Counted from the first letter of the stretch, positions 19,725-28,247 are shown. The stretch is 64,000 nucleotides of DNA from Sulfurifustis variabilis (GCF_002355415.1 NZ_AP014936.1:2542001-2606000), one strand, 5' to 3'. Numbers and translations: made by a program. Notes: generated by a model not told the origin, from the sequence alone.

Positions 19725-20813
19725 TCACGGCACCGGGTTCGCCTGCCGCGCCCGGCGGGGGGCGCGCCGCGGTTTCTCCGGCGGCGCGATATAGCTCCTG
19801 TGGACGTGACGCATCCATACCTTGAGCGCCGCGGCGGCCGGCAGCCCGAGCAGCACGCCCAGGAAACCGAAGAGCTGTCCGCCGGCCATCACGGCGAAGA
19901 TCACGGCGACCGGGTGCAGGCCGATACGGGCCCCGACCAGCCGCGGCGTCAGCACGTAGCTCTCCACGAGCTGCGCGACGAAGAAGACGAGAAACACCCA
20001 CGCGAGCAAAGACGGGTCCTGGAACTGCAAATAGGCCGCGACGCCCGCCGTACCGAGGCCGACGATGAACCCCAGGTAGGGCACGAAGCTGACGAGCCCG
20101 GCGAGCAGGCCGATCGGCAGGGCGAGCTCGAGTCCGATCACGAGCAGGCCCGCCGAGTACATGGCGGCGAGGGCGAGCATCACGAGGAGCTGCCCGCGCA
20201 GAAAGCTCGACAGCACTGCGTCGGTCTCGCCCGTGAGCCGCGCGACCGTGGGCCGCGTGCGAGGCGGAAACAGCTCGAGCGTCGCGCGCACGATCCGGTT
20301 CCAGTCGAGCAGCAGATAGAAGGTGACGATGGGCACCAGCACGAGGTTCACGAGCCACAGCACCACCTGCATGCCGGAAGCGGTGATCTGCGTGAGCGCG
20401 GTACGGAGTATCTTCGCCACCTGCTGCCAGTTGGCGACGATCGCTTCACGGAGCTGGACGAAGTCGACGGGAAGCGGCTCGCCGATCAGCGCCTCGACGC
20501 GCGGAACCAGGTTCGTCTGCACCCAGTCGAGATAGACCGGGACGCGGCCCGCGAACACCACGATCTGCCGCGAGACCATGGGAACGAGAAACAGCAGCAG
20601 CACCCCCGTCGCGGCGACGAGGAGGAAGAACACCAGGCCCACGGCCGCCGCCCGCGGGAGCTTCCATCGCTCCAGCCGCGCGACCAGTGGATTGAAGAGG
20701 TAGGCGAGGAGCGCCGCGAGCAGGAACGGCGTGAGAATGGGGGCAAGCAGGTACAGCAGGACCGCCGCACCCGCCGCCGCAGCGAGGATGACGAGCGCGC
20801 GCACTCCGCTCAC
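19725..20813 (-). CDS. AI-2E family permease (PerM-like)
   Basis: Inner membrane protein of 362 residues with about eight helices and the conserved central segment LSSFLRGQLLVMLALA followed by PIGLLAGLVSFVPYLGFIVG, hallmarks of the AI-2E exporter family. Members move small molecules or act as sodium/proton antiporters; the substrate here is unknown. GTG at 20813 overlaps the pgsA TGA (GTGA), and the 3' end overlaps the hda start by four bases. The order purM-permease-hda is widely conserved in this class. Confidence 0.88.
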   Translation of the reverse strand: MSGVRALVILAAAAGAAVLLYLLAPILTPFLLAALLAYLFNPLVARLERWKLPRAAAVGLVFFLLVAATGVLLLFLVPMVSRQIVVFAGRVPVYLDWVQTNLVPRVEALIGEPLPVDFVQLREAIVANWQQVAKILRTALTQITASGMQVVLWLVNLVLVPIVTFYLLLDWNRIVRATLELFPPRTRPTVARLTGETDAVLSSFLRGQLLVMLALAAMYSAGLLVIGLELALPIGLLAGLVSFVPYLGFIVGLGTAGVAAYLQFQDPSLLAWVFLVFFVAQLVESYVLTPRLVGARIGLHPVAVIFAVMAGGQLFGFLGVLLGLPAAAALKVWMRHVHRSYIAPPEKPRRAPRRARQANPVP

Positions 20814-21373
20814 GGGCCGCGTCCGCCCACCGGCTCGATTTCCTTCATCACCACCCAGATCCAAAGGTAGTGCCCGCCGCTGAGCACGGTCGTCCCCAGC
20901 ACGACGTAGGAGAGCACCTCGCCCGCGTGCGGGTAGCCGAAGCCGGTCGCCTGCTCCACCAGGACCGTCACGATCAGGAGAATCTGCATCAGCGTATTGA
21001 CCTTGCTCAACCGGCTCGGCCGCATCTGCACCGGCCCGTACATCGAGGTATAGACGAGATAGCCGCCGACGATGAGGAGGTCGCGGAACGCGACGGCCAC
21101 CATGAGCCAGAAGGGCAGGTGCCCGAGCACCGTGAGCATCACATAGGCGCTCACGAGAAGGATCTTGTCCGCCGCCGGATCGAGGATGCCGCCGAGCCGG
21201 GTCTCGCAGTGGTAGCGCTTGGCGATGAAGCCGTCGAGGCCGTCCGAAAAGCCTGCAATGACGAAGAGCAGCAGGGAGAGGACGTACTCCCCCTCGTTCA
21301 GCAGGACGATGAAGGCTGGCGCCAGGGCGATGCGGGACAGCGTGATGAGATTCGGCAGCTGGCGGATGTTCAC
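20810..21373 (-). CDS. pgsA: CDP-alcohol phosphatidyltransferase (PgsA-like)
   Basis: Inner membrane enzyme of 187 residues with four to six helices. The CDP-alcohol phosphotransferase motif is complete: DGLDGFIAKRY followed by GGILDPAADK. It most likely joins CDP-diacylglycerol to glycerol-3-phosphate in phosphatidylglycerol synthesis. A related CDP-alcohol substrate is possible because other members share the motif. First gene of a reverse operon with the AI-2E permease and hda, divergent from purM. Confidence 0.85.
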   Translation of the reverse strand: MNIRQLPNLITLSRIALAPAFIVLLNEGEYVLSLLLFVIAGFSDGLDGFIAKRYHCETRLGGILDPAADKILLVSAYVMLTVLGHLPFWLMVAVAFRDLLIVGGYLVYTSMYGPVQMRPSRLSKVNTLMQILLIVTVLVEQATGFGYPHAGEVLSYVVLGTTVLSGGHYLWIWVVMKEIEPVGGRGP

Positions 21374-21519
21374 CGGCCCTATTCCTTATGATGCAGCTTT
21401 CTCGGGCATGCCGGGGGTCGGCACGGCCGGCACGCTAAAGCGCACCCTCCCCCCAAGTCAAGTTTGCGCCCGCCCCATGGCGGCCATACCATACGCACTC
21501 CCCGATTCCGGTCTTTTAC

Positions 21520-22563
21520 GTGACCAAGCCACGCGCTTCCCTGACCTACCGCGATGCCGGCGTCGACATCGACGCGGGCGACGCGCTCGTGGAGGCGATC
21601 AAGCCGATCGCCAAGTCCACCGCCCGGCCCGGCGTGCTTGCCGGCGTCGGCGGCTTCGGTGCGATGTTCCAGATCCCGCCCGGCCGCTACCGGGAGCCGG
21701 TGCTCGTATCGAGCACCGACGGGGTGGGCACGAAGCTCAAGCTCGCGATCGAGACCGACCGTCACGACACGATCGGGATCGACCTCGTGGCGATGTGCGT
21801 CAACGACGTCGTGGTCCAGGGCGCGGAGCCGCTCTTCTTCCTCGATTACTTCGCCACCGGCAAGCTCGAGCCCGCGCGCGACCCCCGGATCATCGCCGGC
21901 ATCGGCGAAGGCTGCCGGCAGGCGGGCGCCGCGCTCATCGGGGGCGAGACCGCCGAGATGCCCGGCATGTACGCGGCCGGAGACTACGACCTGGCCGGCT
22001 TCTGCGTCGGCGTGGTCGAGCGCGAGCGCATCATCGACGGGAGCCGGGTCCGTCCTAACGACACGCTGGTGGGCATCGCGTCGAGCGGCCCGCATTCGAA
22101 CGGCTACTCGCTCATCCGCAAGATCCTGAAAAGCCGCAAGTCGCGCCTCGAGGACCCGTTCGACGGCCGCACGCTGGGCGACGCGCTCCTTCAGCCCACA
22201 CGCATCTACGTGAAGCCCCTGCTGTCGCTGATCGAAGCGATCCCGGTCCATGCCGCGGCGCACATCACCGGCGGCGGCCTGCCCGGCAACGTGCCCCGCG
22301 TGCTTCCGCAAGGCGTGCGGGCGGTGATCGACGGCCGGGCGTGGCGGCGCCCGGCGGTGTTCGACTGGCTGCAGGAAGGCGGAAACGTGGAGAGGGCCGA
22401 AATGTACCGCACCTTCAACTGCGGCATCGGCATGGTGCTCGTGCTCGACGCGGCGGACGCCGAGGCGGCGCTCCAGCGGCTTGCGCAGGCCGGCGAAACG
22501 GCGCACATCATCGGACACATCGAGGCGCATCCGGGGGAACCGGAGGTCGTCATCCTCGATTGA
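21520..22563 (+). CDS. purM: Phosphoribosylformylglycinamidine cyclo-ligase
   Basis: Cytoplasmic AIR synthetase of 347 residues, fifth step of purine synthesis, which closes the imidazole ring with ATP. It carries [13 protein letters not shown] at the N-terminus, the ATP/metal motif [14 protein letters not shown], and [11 protein letters not shown]. Length matches the bacterial enzyme. The start is GTG at 21520. Followed 10 bases later by purN, as in other gammaproteobacteria. Confidence 0.97.
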   Translation: MTKPRASLTYRDAGVDIDAGDALVEAIKPIAKSTARPGVLAGVGGFGAMFQIPPGRYREPVLVSSTDGVGTKLKLAIETDRHDTIGIDLVAMCVNDVVVQGAEPLFFLDYFATGKLEPARDPRIIAGIGEGCRQAGAALIGGETAEMPGMYAAGDYDLAGFCVGVVERERIIDGSRVRPNDTLVGIASSGPHSNGYSLIRKILKSRKSRLEDPFDGRTLGDALLQPTRIYVKPLLSLIEAIPVHAAAHITGGGLPGNVPRVLPQGVRAVIDGRAWRRPAVFDWLQEGGNVERAEMYRTFNCGIGMVLVLDAADAEAALQRLAQAGETAHIIGHIEAHPGEPEVVILD

Positions 22564-22573
22564 CGGCTGCCGC

Positions 22574-23239
22574 ATGGCTGCCCGCGCGCGCTGCCGGCTC
22601 GTCGTCCTGATCTCGGGACGCGGGAGCAACCTACAGGCGATCATCGACGCGGTGCGCGCCGGGCAGGTGCCGGCCGAGATCGCGGCCGTCGTCAGCAACC
22701 GTCCCGATGCCGCCGGGCTCTCGCGTGCCCGCGAGGCAGGCCTCCCCGTCGAGGCGGTCGACCACCGGGCCTACGCGTCCCGGGAGGAGTTCGACCGGGC
22801 GCTCCAGGAGCGCATCGACCGCCACCGGCCGGACCTCGTGGTGCTCGCCGGGTTTCTCCGCATTCTCGGAACCCGTTTCATCGAGCACTATGAAGGGCGG
22901 CTCGTGAATATTCATCCGTCTCTGTTGCCCGCCTTCCCCGGACTCGACACCCACGCCCGTGCGCTGGCCGCCGGGGTCCGCCGGCACGGGGCGAGCGTGC
23001 ACTTCGTGACGAACGAAGTCGACTGCGGACCCCTGATCGTCCAGGCGTCGGTTCCGGTGCTCCCCGGCGATACCCCGGCGTCCCTGGCGGAACGGGTTCT
23101 GAGCGAGGAGCACCGGATCTACCCGCTCGCGATCCGCTGGTTCGCCGAGGGGAGGCTTAGTATTAAGGATGGCAGGGTGCTGCTGGACGGGGCTCGTCGG
23201 CCGGAACAGGGGCTCGATATCCCCCCGCCCGAGGAATAA
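22574..23239 (+). CDS. purN: Phosphoribosylglycinamide formyltransferase
   Basis: GAR transformylase of 221 residues, third step of purine synthesis using 10-formyl-tetrahydrofolate. It has the phosphate loop ISGRGSNLQAII, the catalytic Asn-His in VNIHPSLLPAFPG, and the Asp in VHFVTNEVDCGPLI. The ATG at 22574 gives the usual N-terminus. Coupled with purM in one operon. Confidence 0.96.
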   Translation: MAARARCRLVVLISGRGSNLQAIIDAVRAGQVPAEIAAVVSNRPDAAGLSRAREAGLPVEAVDHRAYASREEFDRALQERIDRHRPDLVVLAGFLRILGTRFIEHYEGRLVNIHPSLLPAFPGLDTHARALAAGVRRHGASVHFVTNEVDCGPLIVQASVPVLPGDTPASLAERVLSEEHRIYPLAIRWFAEGRLSIKDGRVLLDGARRPEQGLDIPPPEE

Positions 23240-23295
23240 ACCGGCGACCGGCATCGTCTCTCTCTAGTCATAGCGGGAGGTCTCCGACAGACGCC

Positions 23296-23853
23296 ATGGA
23301 CGTACTGAAGACTCTTTTCTCGCGTTCGCGCGAGACGCGGGCCCGGCTGGAGCAACATCGCGCCCGGCTGTACCGCATCGCGTACGCGTGGACGCATAAC
23401 CGGGCGCTCGCCGACGACCTCGTGCAGGAAACGCTCGCGAAAGCGCTGGCGAAATCGGGTCAGTTGCGCGATCCGAACGCGGGCGAGGCATGGCTCTACA
23501 GCATTCTCGCGAACTGCTTCCGCGATCACTTCCGGCGCCAGCGGGATACCGAGCCGATGGACGAAATCGAGCTGGTCGCGGAGTCGACGCCCGAATCGGA
23601 AAGCAGCGAGCTCGAGATCGTGCGCAAGGTGCGTGCCGCGATGGGCCGCCTGCCGTTCCCCCAGCGTCAGGTCCTGAGCCTGGTCGATCTGGAAGGCTTC
23701 AGCTACGTCGAAGTCGCCAGGGTGCTGGAGATCCCGATCGGAACGGTGATGAGCCGACTCTGCCGCGCACGGGCGGCTCTGAAGACCCAGCTCATGAACG
23801 ACATGCAGCGCCTTGCCGGAGGGCAGGAAGCGAAGATCCGGAGGATCAAATGA
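23296..23853 (+). CDS. ECF-type RNA polymerase sigma factor
   Basis: A 185-residue sigma-70 family factor of the extracytoplasmic type: region 2 (LYRIAYAWTHNRALADDLVQETL) and region 4 (LPFPQRQVLSLVDLEGFSYVEVARVL, then IPIGTVMSRLCRAR) with a short linker. It directs RNA polymerase to a small regulon when released by its anti-sigma factor. The TGA at 23851-23853 overlaps the ATG of the anti-sigma gene (ATGA), so both are made together. It carries no extra domain. The regulon and signal are not known from sequence. The next two genes suggest a sulfur- or thiol-related cue. Confidence 0.93.
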   Translation: MDVLKTLFSRSRETRARLEQHRARLYRIAYAWTHNRALADDLVQETLAKALAKSGQLRDPNAGEAWLYSILANCFRDHFRRQRDTEPMDEIELVAESTPESESSELEIVRKVRAAMGRLPFPQRQVLSLVDLEGFSYVEVARVLEIPIGTVMSRLCRARAALKTQLMNDMQRLAGGQEAKIRRIK

Positions 23854-24584
23854 ACGAACAGAAACTCTCCGAAGAGTTCCTCAACGCCTTCGTCGACGAT
23901 CAGCTCGGGCCCGAGGAAAAGAGCCGCGCGTTTCTCGAGCTCAGCCGCGACGAGGCGCTCAATCGCCAGGTCTGCGAGCTGCGCAAGCTCCGCGACATGG
24001 TGCGCATGGCCTACGCGGATATCCAGCCCCCGAGCACCGAGACGGGCGCGGGCGGGCGCTCCGGGCGCCTGGGCATCGGAATCGCGGCCGCCGTCACGCT
24101 TGCGCTCGGCGTGGTACTCGGCTGGACGCTGCATCAACGCCCCGCCGAGCTGCACCCGGCGGTGGAGGCATCGGGCTCGATGCAGGTCCAGGCGCCGCAG
24201 GAAGACGCGACCGACGCGCAGCTGAAGATCGTCGTACACCTGAACGAGCGCGCGCCGCAGCGGATCGAACAGGCGCTCGACGAAGTCGAGTCGCTGCTGA
24301 AGCTCTACCGCTCGACCGGGCAGGCCGCGCGTGTCGAGCTCGTCGTCAACGGCGACGGTTTGGCGCTGCTGCGCTCGGACCTGTCCCCGGCGCCGGAACG
24401 CGTGCGCCGGATGCAGCAGGAGTACGACAACCTGACGTTCATCGCGTGCCAGAACACGATCGATCGGCTGAAGCGCGATACCGGCGTCGTCGCCCGCCTG
24501 TTGCCGGGCGTCGTCGTGATCGACTCTGGGGTGGCGCAGCTGCAGCGGCGCCAGAATCAGGGCTGGGCCTACATCCAGGCCTAG
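23850..24584 (+). CDS. Transmembrane anti-sigma factor with periplasmic DsrE-like domain
   Basis: A 244-residue membrane protein. Residues 1-55 resemble the cytoplasmic anti-sigma helix bundle (LSEEFLNAFVDDQLGPEE), without the zinc HxxxCxxC motif. A single helix at about 74-94 crosses the membrane. Residues 125-244 are periplasmic and align with the next gene's product: VVHLNE for VYHLNS, LVVNGDGLALL for VVMHGPGITLM, FIACQNT for FNVCANT, and a shared closing SGVA...QGWAYIQA / SKGYAYVKP. That fold is DsrE-like, and Cys200 aligns with the conserved Cys. I infer that it senses sulfur or thiol state and releases the sigma factor. Confidence 0.85.
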   Translation: MNEQKLSEEFLNAFVDDQLGPEEKSRAFLELSRDEALNRQVCELRKLRDMVRMAYADIQPPSTETGAGGRSGRLGIGIAAAVTLALGVVLGWTLHQRPAELHPAVEASGSMQVQAPQEDATDAQLKIVVHLNERAPQRIEQALDEVESLLKLYRSTGQAARVELVVNGDGLALLRSDLSPAPERVRRMQQEYDNLTFIACQNTIDRLKRDTGVVARLLPGVVVIDSGVAQLQRRQNQGWAYIQA

Positions 24585-24631
24585 ATACAACCACACACCA
24601 CTGCCGTTACCAGGAGTCTAAGGAGGCTGAT

Positions 24632-25075
24632 ATGAAGAAGTTCGTGACTGCGGGCATCGCCGCGCTGCTGGCGCTGGGAGGCATCGCCGGTGCCGCACAG
24701 GCCGCGGAGAGCGCCCAGCACAAGGCGGTCTACCACCTCAACTCGGACGACGCCAAGCACCACAAGGCGTTCCTGAACAACGTCCAGAACCACATCAACG
24801 CCGTCGGCAAGGACAAGCTCGACCTGCGGGTCGTGATGCACGGTCCCGGCATCACGCTCATGCAGAACGCCAAGTCCGACGAGGACGTCCGCAGCAAGAT
24901 CGACAACCTGAAGCTGCAGGGCGTGAGCTTCAACGTGTGCGCCAATACGCTGAAGGGCAAGAAGGTCAACTACAAGACGGACATGCACGACGTCTCCGAG
25001 AAGGACATCGTGCCGAGCGGGGTCGCGGAGATCGCGATCCTCCAGAGCAAGGGCTACGCGTACGTCAAGCCCTGA
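24632..25075 (+). CDS. Secreted DsrE-like protein
   Basis: A 147-residue protein with a cleavable signal peptide (about 1-25, ending AQAAES) and a DsrE/DsrF-like alpha/beta domain. Cys103 in FNVCANTLKG sits where DsrE-family proteins carry the sulfur-accepting cysteine. It lies 47 bases after the anti-sigma gene with a strong site (AAGGAGG) and ends at a strong terminator, so it may also have its own transcript. Its domain is paralogous to the periplasmic half of the anti-sigma factor, so it could be its ligand, competitor or sulfur donor. Confidence 0.85.
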   Translation: MKKFVTAGIAALLALGGIAGAAQAAESAQHKAVYHLNSDDAKHHKAFLNNVQNHINAVGKDKLDLRVVMHGPGITLMQNAKSDEDVRSKIDNLKLQGVSFNVCANTLKGKKVNYKTDMHDVSEKDIVPSGVAEIAILQSKGYAYVKP

Positions 25076-25094
25076 GTAACGATTCTCTCCTCAT

Positions 25095-25126
25095 GCCCGC
25101 GGGTGCAGATCCGCGGGCTTTTTTTT
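25095..25126 (+). terminator. Rho-independent terminator
   Basis: GCCCGCGG at 25095-25102 pairs with CCGCGGGC at 25111-25118, followed by eight T residues (25119-25126). It closes the sigma/anti-sigma/DsrE operon. Confidence 0.95.
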
Positions 25127-25144
25127 GCCCGTGATCGGTCGCGG

Positions 25145-25588
25145 TCAGCGCCCCGCGTCCGGCGAGGGCGGCTGCCCGGTGGCGCGCAAGGCGCGGTAGT
25201 CGGCGAGGATCCGGGCGTGATCGAAGGCCAGGTCCGATGGAGGGTTCGCGGGGTCGAACGCGCCCGCTTCGCGGGCGTCGTCCTGTCCGCGCGGCTCGCC
25301 GACCGCCTCGGCGACGTAGACGACCGAGGCGGTATGTCCCCTCGGGTCTCGGCTGGGATCGGAGTAGCAGCCCAGCAGCCGTAAAAGCCGCACCTGCAGA
25401 CCGGTCTCTTCGCGCGCCTCCCGAACCGCCGCCTGTTCGACGGTCTCGCCGACGTCCACGAACCCGCCCGGGATCGCCCAACCCCGAGGGGGATAGCGGC
25501 GGGCGATGAGCACGATCGGACGGTCCGGCCGGTCGGCGAGCTCGATGATCACGTCGGCGGCGAGCAGCGGCGTACGGGGTGCGGTCAT
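25145..25588 (-). CDS. Nudix hydrolase
   Basis: A 147-residue cytoplasmic Nudix enzyme. The Nudix box is complete: GGFVDVGETVEQAAVREA then REETGL. It hydrolyses a nucleoside diphosphate linked to X; the family pattern around YPPRGWAIPGG favours ADP-ribose or related substrates, but this is not certain. It stands alone between the DsrE operon terminator and the divergent desaturase gene. Confidence 0.9.
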   Translation of the reverse strand: MTAPRTPLLAADVIIELADRPDRPIVLIARRYPPRGWAIPGGFVDVGETVEQAAVREAREETGLQVRLLRLLGCYSDPSRDPRGHTASVVYVAEAVGEPRGQDDAREAGAFDPANPPSDLAFDHARILADYRALRATGQPPSPDAGR

Positions 25589-25672
25589 ATTCGCAGAAAT
25601 GGGCTTGGGACGGCCAGAATACCCGAATGGCCGGGAATAGGCCCGAATTGCCGGCGATCGAAGCAGTTGGGT

Positions 25673-25678
25673 TATACT
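25673..25678 (+). promoter_or_regulatory. Likely -10 element of the desaturase promoter
   Basis: TATACT at 25673-25678 lies 39 bases before the desaturase ATG. TTGCCG at 25648-25653 could serve as -35, but the 19-base spacing is longer than ideal. Confidence 0.4.
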
Positions 25679-25717
25679 CAGTCTTGAATCCTATCCACCT
25701 CCCGGGACAACCCACCC

Positions 25718-26908
25718 ATGCTCGACGGTCTGATCGACCTCCCGTGGTGGGGCTACGTGCTTGTTGCACTCGGCCTCACGCACATCACCATCGCCTCCGT
25801 CACCATCTTCCTTCATCGCCACCAGGCGCACCGCGCCCTGGACCTGCACCCGATCCTCAGCCACTTCTTCCGGTTCTGGCTCTGGCTCACGACCGGCATG
25901 GTGACGAAGGAATGGGCGGCGGTGCACCGGAAGCACCACGCCAAGGTCGAAACGCCGGACGACCCGCACAGCCCGCAACAGGTGGGCATCAACAAGGTCC
26001 TGTGGGACGGCGTCTCGCTCTACCGCGTCGAAACGCGAAATGCCGAGACGCTCGCGAAGTACGGCCACGGCACGCCGAACGACTGGATCGAGCGCAGGCT
26101 CTACAGCCGCCACACGGCGGCCGGCATCGTGCTGATGCTCGCGATCGACCTCGTGCTCTTCGGCCCGATCGGGCTCTCGATCTGGGCGGTGCAGATGATG
26201 TGGATCCCGTTCTTCGCGGCGGGCGTCATCAACGGCATCGGGCACTACTGGGGCTACCGCAACTTCGAGTGCACCGACGCGAGCACGAACATCGTTCCGA
26301 TCGGAATCGTCATCGGGGGCGAGGAGCTGCACAACAACCACCATACCTTCCCGAGCTCGGCGAAATTCTCGTCGAAGTGGTGGGAGTTCGACATCGGCTG
26401 GCTCTACATTCGCCTCTTCGAAGCGTTCGGGCTCGCCCGCGTGAAGAAGATTCCCCCGGAGCTCGCGTGCGATGCCGGCAAGCAGCAGGTGGATCTCGAC
26501 ACCGTGCGCGCCGTCATCGCGGGCCGTTTCCAGGTCATGGCGCAGTTCGCGCGCGACGTCCTGCGCCCGGTGCATCGCGAGGAGCTGCAGAAGGTGAAAC
26601 CGGAAGACCGCGAATCCTGGGCGCTGCTCAAGCGGGCGAAGCGACTGCTCGTGCGCGAAGCGAGCCTGCTCGACGAGTCGAGCCGGAGCTGGCTGCAGCA
26701 GGTGCTCGAGCGGCACGCGAACCTGAACACGGTGTACGCGATGAAGCAGGCGCTGGCCGATATCTGGAATCGCTCGGCGACCACGCAGGACCACTTGCGG
26801 CGCGCGATCGAGGACTGGTGCCGGGAGGCCGAACAGACGGGCATCCAGGCCCTGAGGGACTTCGCCGCGAAACTTCGAGGCTACACGCTGGTTCCCGTGC
26901 CCGCCTGA
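25718..26908 (+). CDS. desA: Acyl-CoA/fatty-acid desaturase with C-terminal extension
   Basis: Membrane di-iron desaturase of 396 residues that introduces a cis double bond in fatty acyl chains. The three histidine boxes are present: HRHQAH (about 34-39), HRKHH (70-74) and HNNHH (about 207-211), with four hydrophobic segments. About 110 C-terminal residues extend beyond the desaturase core, with a pattern (LNTVYAMKQALADIW, RAIEDWCREAEQTGIQALRDFA) like the end of ISL3-type transposases. A similar tail is known to me from Pseudomonas DesA-type proteins. Monocistronic, with promoter and terminator. Confidence 0.88.
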   Translation: MLDGLIDLPWWGYVLVALGLTHITIASVTIFLHRHQAHRALDLHPILSHFFRFWLWLTTGMVTKEWAAVHRKHHAKVETPDDPHSPQQVGINKVLWDGVSLYRVETRNAETLAKYGHGTPNDWIERRLYSRHTAAGIVLMLAIDLVLFGPIGLSIWAVQMMWIPFFAAGVINGIGHYWGYRNFECTDASTNIVPIGIVIGGEELHNNHHTFPSSAKFSSKWWEFDIGWLYIRLFEAFGLARVKKIPPELACDAGKQQVDLDTVRAVIAGRFQVMAQFARDVLRPVHREELQKVKPEDRESWALLKRAKRLLVREASLLDESSRSWLQQVLERHANLNTVYAMKQALADIWNRSATTQDHLRRAIEDWCREAEQTGIQALRDFAAKLRGYTLVPVPA

Positions 26909-26933
26909 GCGGACCGGAGGGCGCGCTTCGACG

Positions 26934-26957
26934 AAAAACCCGCGTTGGCGGGTTTTT
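26934..26957. terminator. Bidirectional terminator
   Basis: AAAAACCCGC at 26934-26943 pairs with GCGGGTTTTT at 26948-26957 around GTTG, between the convergent desaturase and HNH genes. A-run and T-run allow termination in both directions. Confidence 0.93.
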
Positions 26958-26963
26958 CCTTGC

Positions 26964-27584
26964 CTACTGCAGCAGCCGCGAGACCCGCTGGTGCAACGGG
27001 CTCGAATGCGGGAAATGGGCCAGCAGGAACTCCATCTGGTCGGCGAGCACGCGCTTGCCCTGCAGGTAGATGTACTCGGCATGGGTCGGCACGAACGGCA
27101 CCGCGAGCAGCTCCATCCCGGCCTGCTCCGGCGTGCGCCCGGCCTTGCGGTTGTTGCAGCGCTTGCACGCCGTCACCACGTTCTTCCAGGCATCGGTGCC
27201 GCCCCGGCTGAGCGGGATGATGTGATCGCGCGACAGCCCGCGTCCCGAGAACTGCGTGCCGCAGTACATGCACATGTGCGCGTCGCGCGCGAACAGCGCC
27301 TGGTTGTTGAGCGGCGGAACGTAGTGGGCCAGGGCCTTGAGGACCGCGTGGCTGTCCCCGTGCGTGGCGATGATGGAATTCACCTTGATGATCGAGCGGC
27401 GGCCGGTGATGGCGTTGTGCCCGCCGTGAATCTCGTACAGCGGCGCGCCCAGCGAGTAGACCACCAGGCCGAGATAGTAGGCCCGTACCGCCTCGCGGAA
27501 GTCGATCCATTCGAGAGGAATGCCGGAGGCGTCGGTGCGCAGGACTTGCTGGCTCAAGGCGTACACGAGGAAACCTTCATCCAA
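26964..27584 (-). CDS. HNH endonuclease domain protein
   Basis: A 206-residue protein. The HNH nuclease motif lies in the middle: CMYCGTQF, then SRDHIIPLSRGGTDAWKNVV, then CKRCNNRK, with Cys pairs for zinc. The N-terminal part (EIHGGHNAITGRRS) matches a conserved chromosomal HNH family in gammaproteobacteria, whose role is unclear. The only plausible start is TTG at 27584, since a stop lies eight codons upstream in frame and no other start is available before the core. Confidence 0.85.
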   Translation of the reverse strand: MDEGFLVYALSQQVLRTDASGIPLEWIDFREAVRAYYLGLVVYSLGAPLYEIHGGHNAITGRRSIIKVNSIIATHGDSHAVLKALAHYVPPLNNQALFARDAHMCMYCGTQFSGRGLSRDHIIPLSRGGTDAWKNVVTACKRCNNRKAGRTPEQAGMELLAVPFVPTHAEYIYLQGKRVLADQMEFLLAHFPHSSPLHQRVSRLLQ

Positions 27585-27634
27585 GCAAAAAACAACGCTG
27601 CGTATTTATCCCAGAAATCCGGCGTGTTGTACAT
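27554..27634 (-). CDS. Possible 26-residue leader ORF overlapping the HNH start
   Basis: An ATG at 27634 opens a short aromatic-rich frame (begins MYNTPDFWDKYAALFF) that overlaps the HNH TTG start in another frame and ends at 27554. It lies in an AT-rich patch and has no clear ribosome site. It could be a translation-coupling leader, or its 5' part could be the true HNH N-terminus broken by a frameshift. Weakly supported. Confidence 0.25.
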   Translation of the reverse strand: MYNTPDFWDKYAALFFAWMKVSSCTP

Positions 27635-27691
27635 AGTAATAGCACGAATACGCGCGTCGGGCGGCGTCGCCGGATGACGACGCAGAAAAGC

Positions 27692-27716
27692 GAAAGCCCG
27701 GCAAAGCCGGGCTTTC
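27692..27716 (-). terminator. Terminator after rpmG
   Basis: GAAAGCCCGGC at 27692-27702 pairs with GCCGGGCTTTC at 27706-27716 around AAA. It sits 28 bases downstream of the rpmG stop on the reverse strand, and may also stop rightward transcription. Confidence 0.85.
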
Positions 27717-27743
27717 GGTAACACGCCGCAGTACCGGTGGAAG

Positions 27744-27911
27744 CTACTTGATCTTGGCTTCCTTGTAGGCCACGTGCTTGCGCACGACCGGGTCGTACTT
27801 CTTGAGCTCCAGCTTGTCCGGCGTCGTGCGCTTGTTCTTGGTGGTCGTGTAGAAGTGTCCCGTCCCGGCGCTCGAGACGAGCTTGATCTTTTCGCGTATC
27901 GCCTTGGCCAC
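27744..27911 (-). CDS. rpmG: 50S ribosomal protein L33
   Basis: A 55-residue ribosomal protein of the large subunit. The sequence shows the L33 pattern [18 protein letters not shown], then [19 protein letters not shown] and VAYKEAKIK at the end. It lacks the zinc-binding cysteine pairs, i.e. it is the C-minus form. GTG start at 27911 with AAAGGAG upstream. It follows rpmB by 16 bases in the usual rpmB-rpmG order. Confidence 0.95.
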   Translation of the reverse strand: MAKAIREKIKLVSSAGTGHFYTTTKNKRTTPDKLELKKYDPVVRKHVAYKEAKIK

Positions 27912-27927
27912 GATCGGTCTCCTTTAC

Positions 27928-28164
27928 CTAAACCTTTTCCCCGCGGGCGCGCAGCTCCGCGAGCACGACGTCGATGCCCTTCTTGTCGATGGTGCGCAAC
28001 CCCTGCTGGGACAGGCGGAGGGTGACCCAGCGCTTCTCGCTCTCCACCCACAACCGGCGGTAATGCAGGTTGGGCAGGAAGCGGCGACGGGTCTTGTTGT
28101 TCGCGTGGGAGACGTTGTTGCCGGTCCGCACGCGCTTGCCGGTGACCTGACAGACTCGCGACAT
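27928..28164 (-). CDS. rpmB: 50S ribosomal protein L28
   Basis: A 78-residue ribosomal protein, exactly the usual length. The conserved start [29 protein letters not shown] and the C-terminal [11 protein letters not shown] are all present. First gene of the rpmB-rpmG pair, next to radC as in most gammaproteobacteria. Confidence 0.97.
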   Translation of the reverse strand: MSRVCQVTGKRVRTGNNVSHANNKTRRRFLPNLHYRRLWVESEKRWVTLRLSQQGLRTIDKKGIDVVLAELRARGEKV

Positions 28165-28247
28165 AACTGATGCTCCAGGCGCCCCGGAGGGCCGAAAAGG
28201 AGCGGTTTTATATCAGAATCCCGGGTGACAGGCCAGCCCCGCCGATG

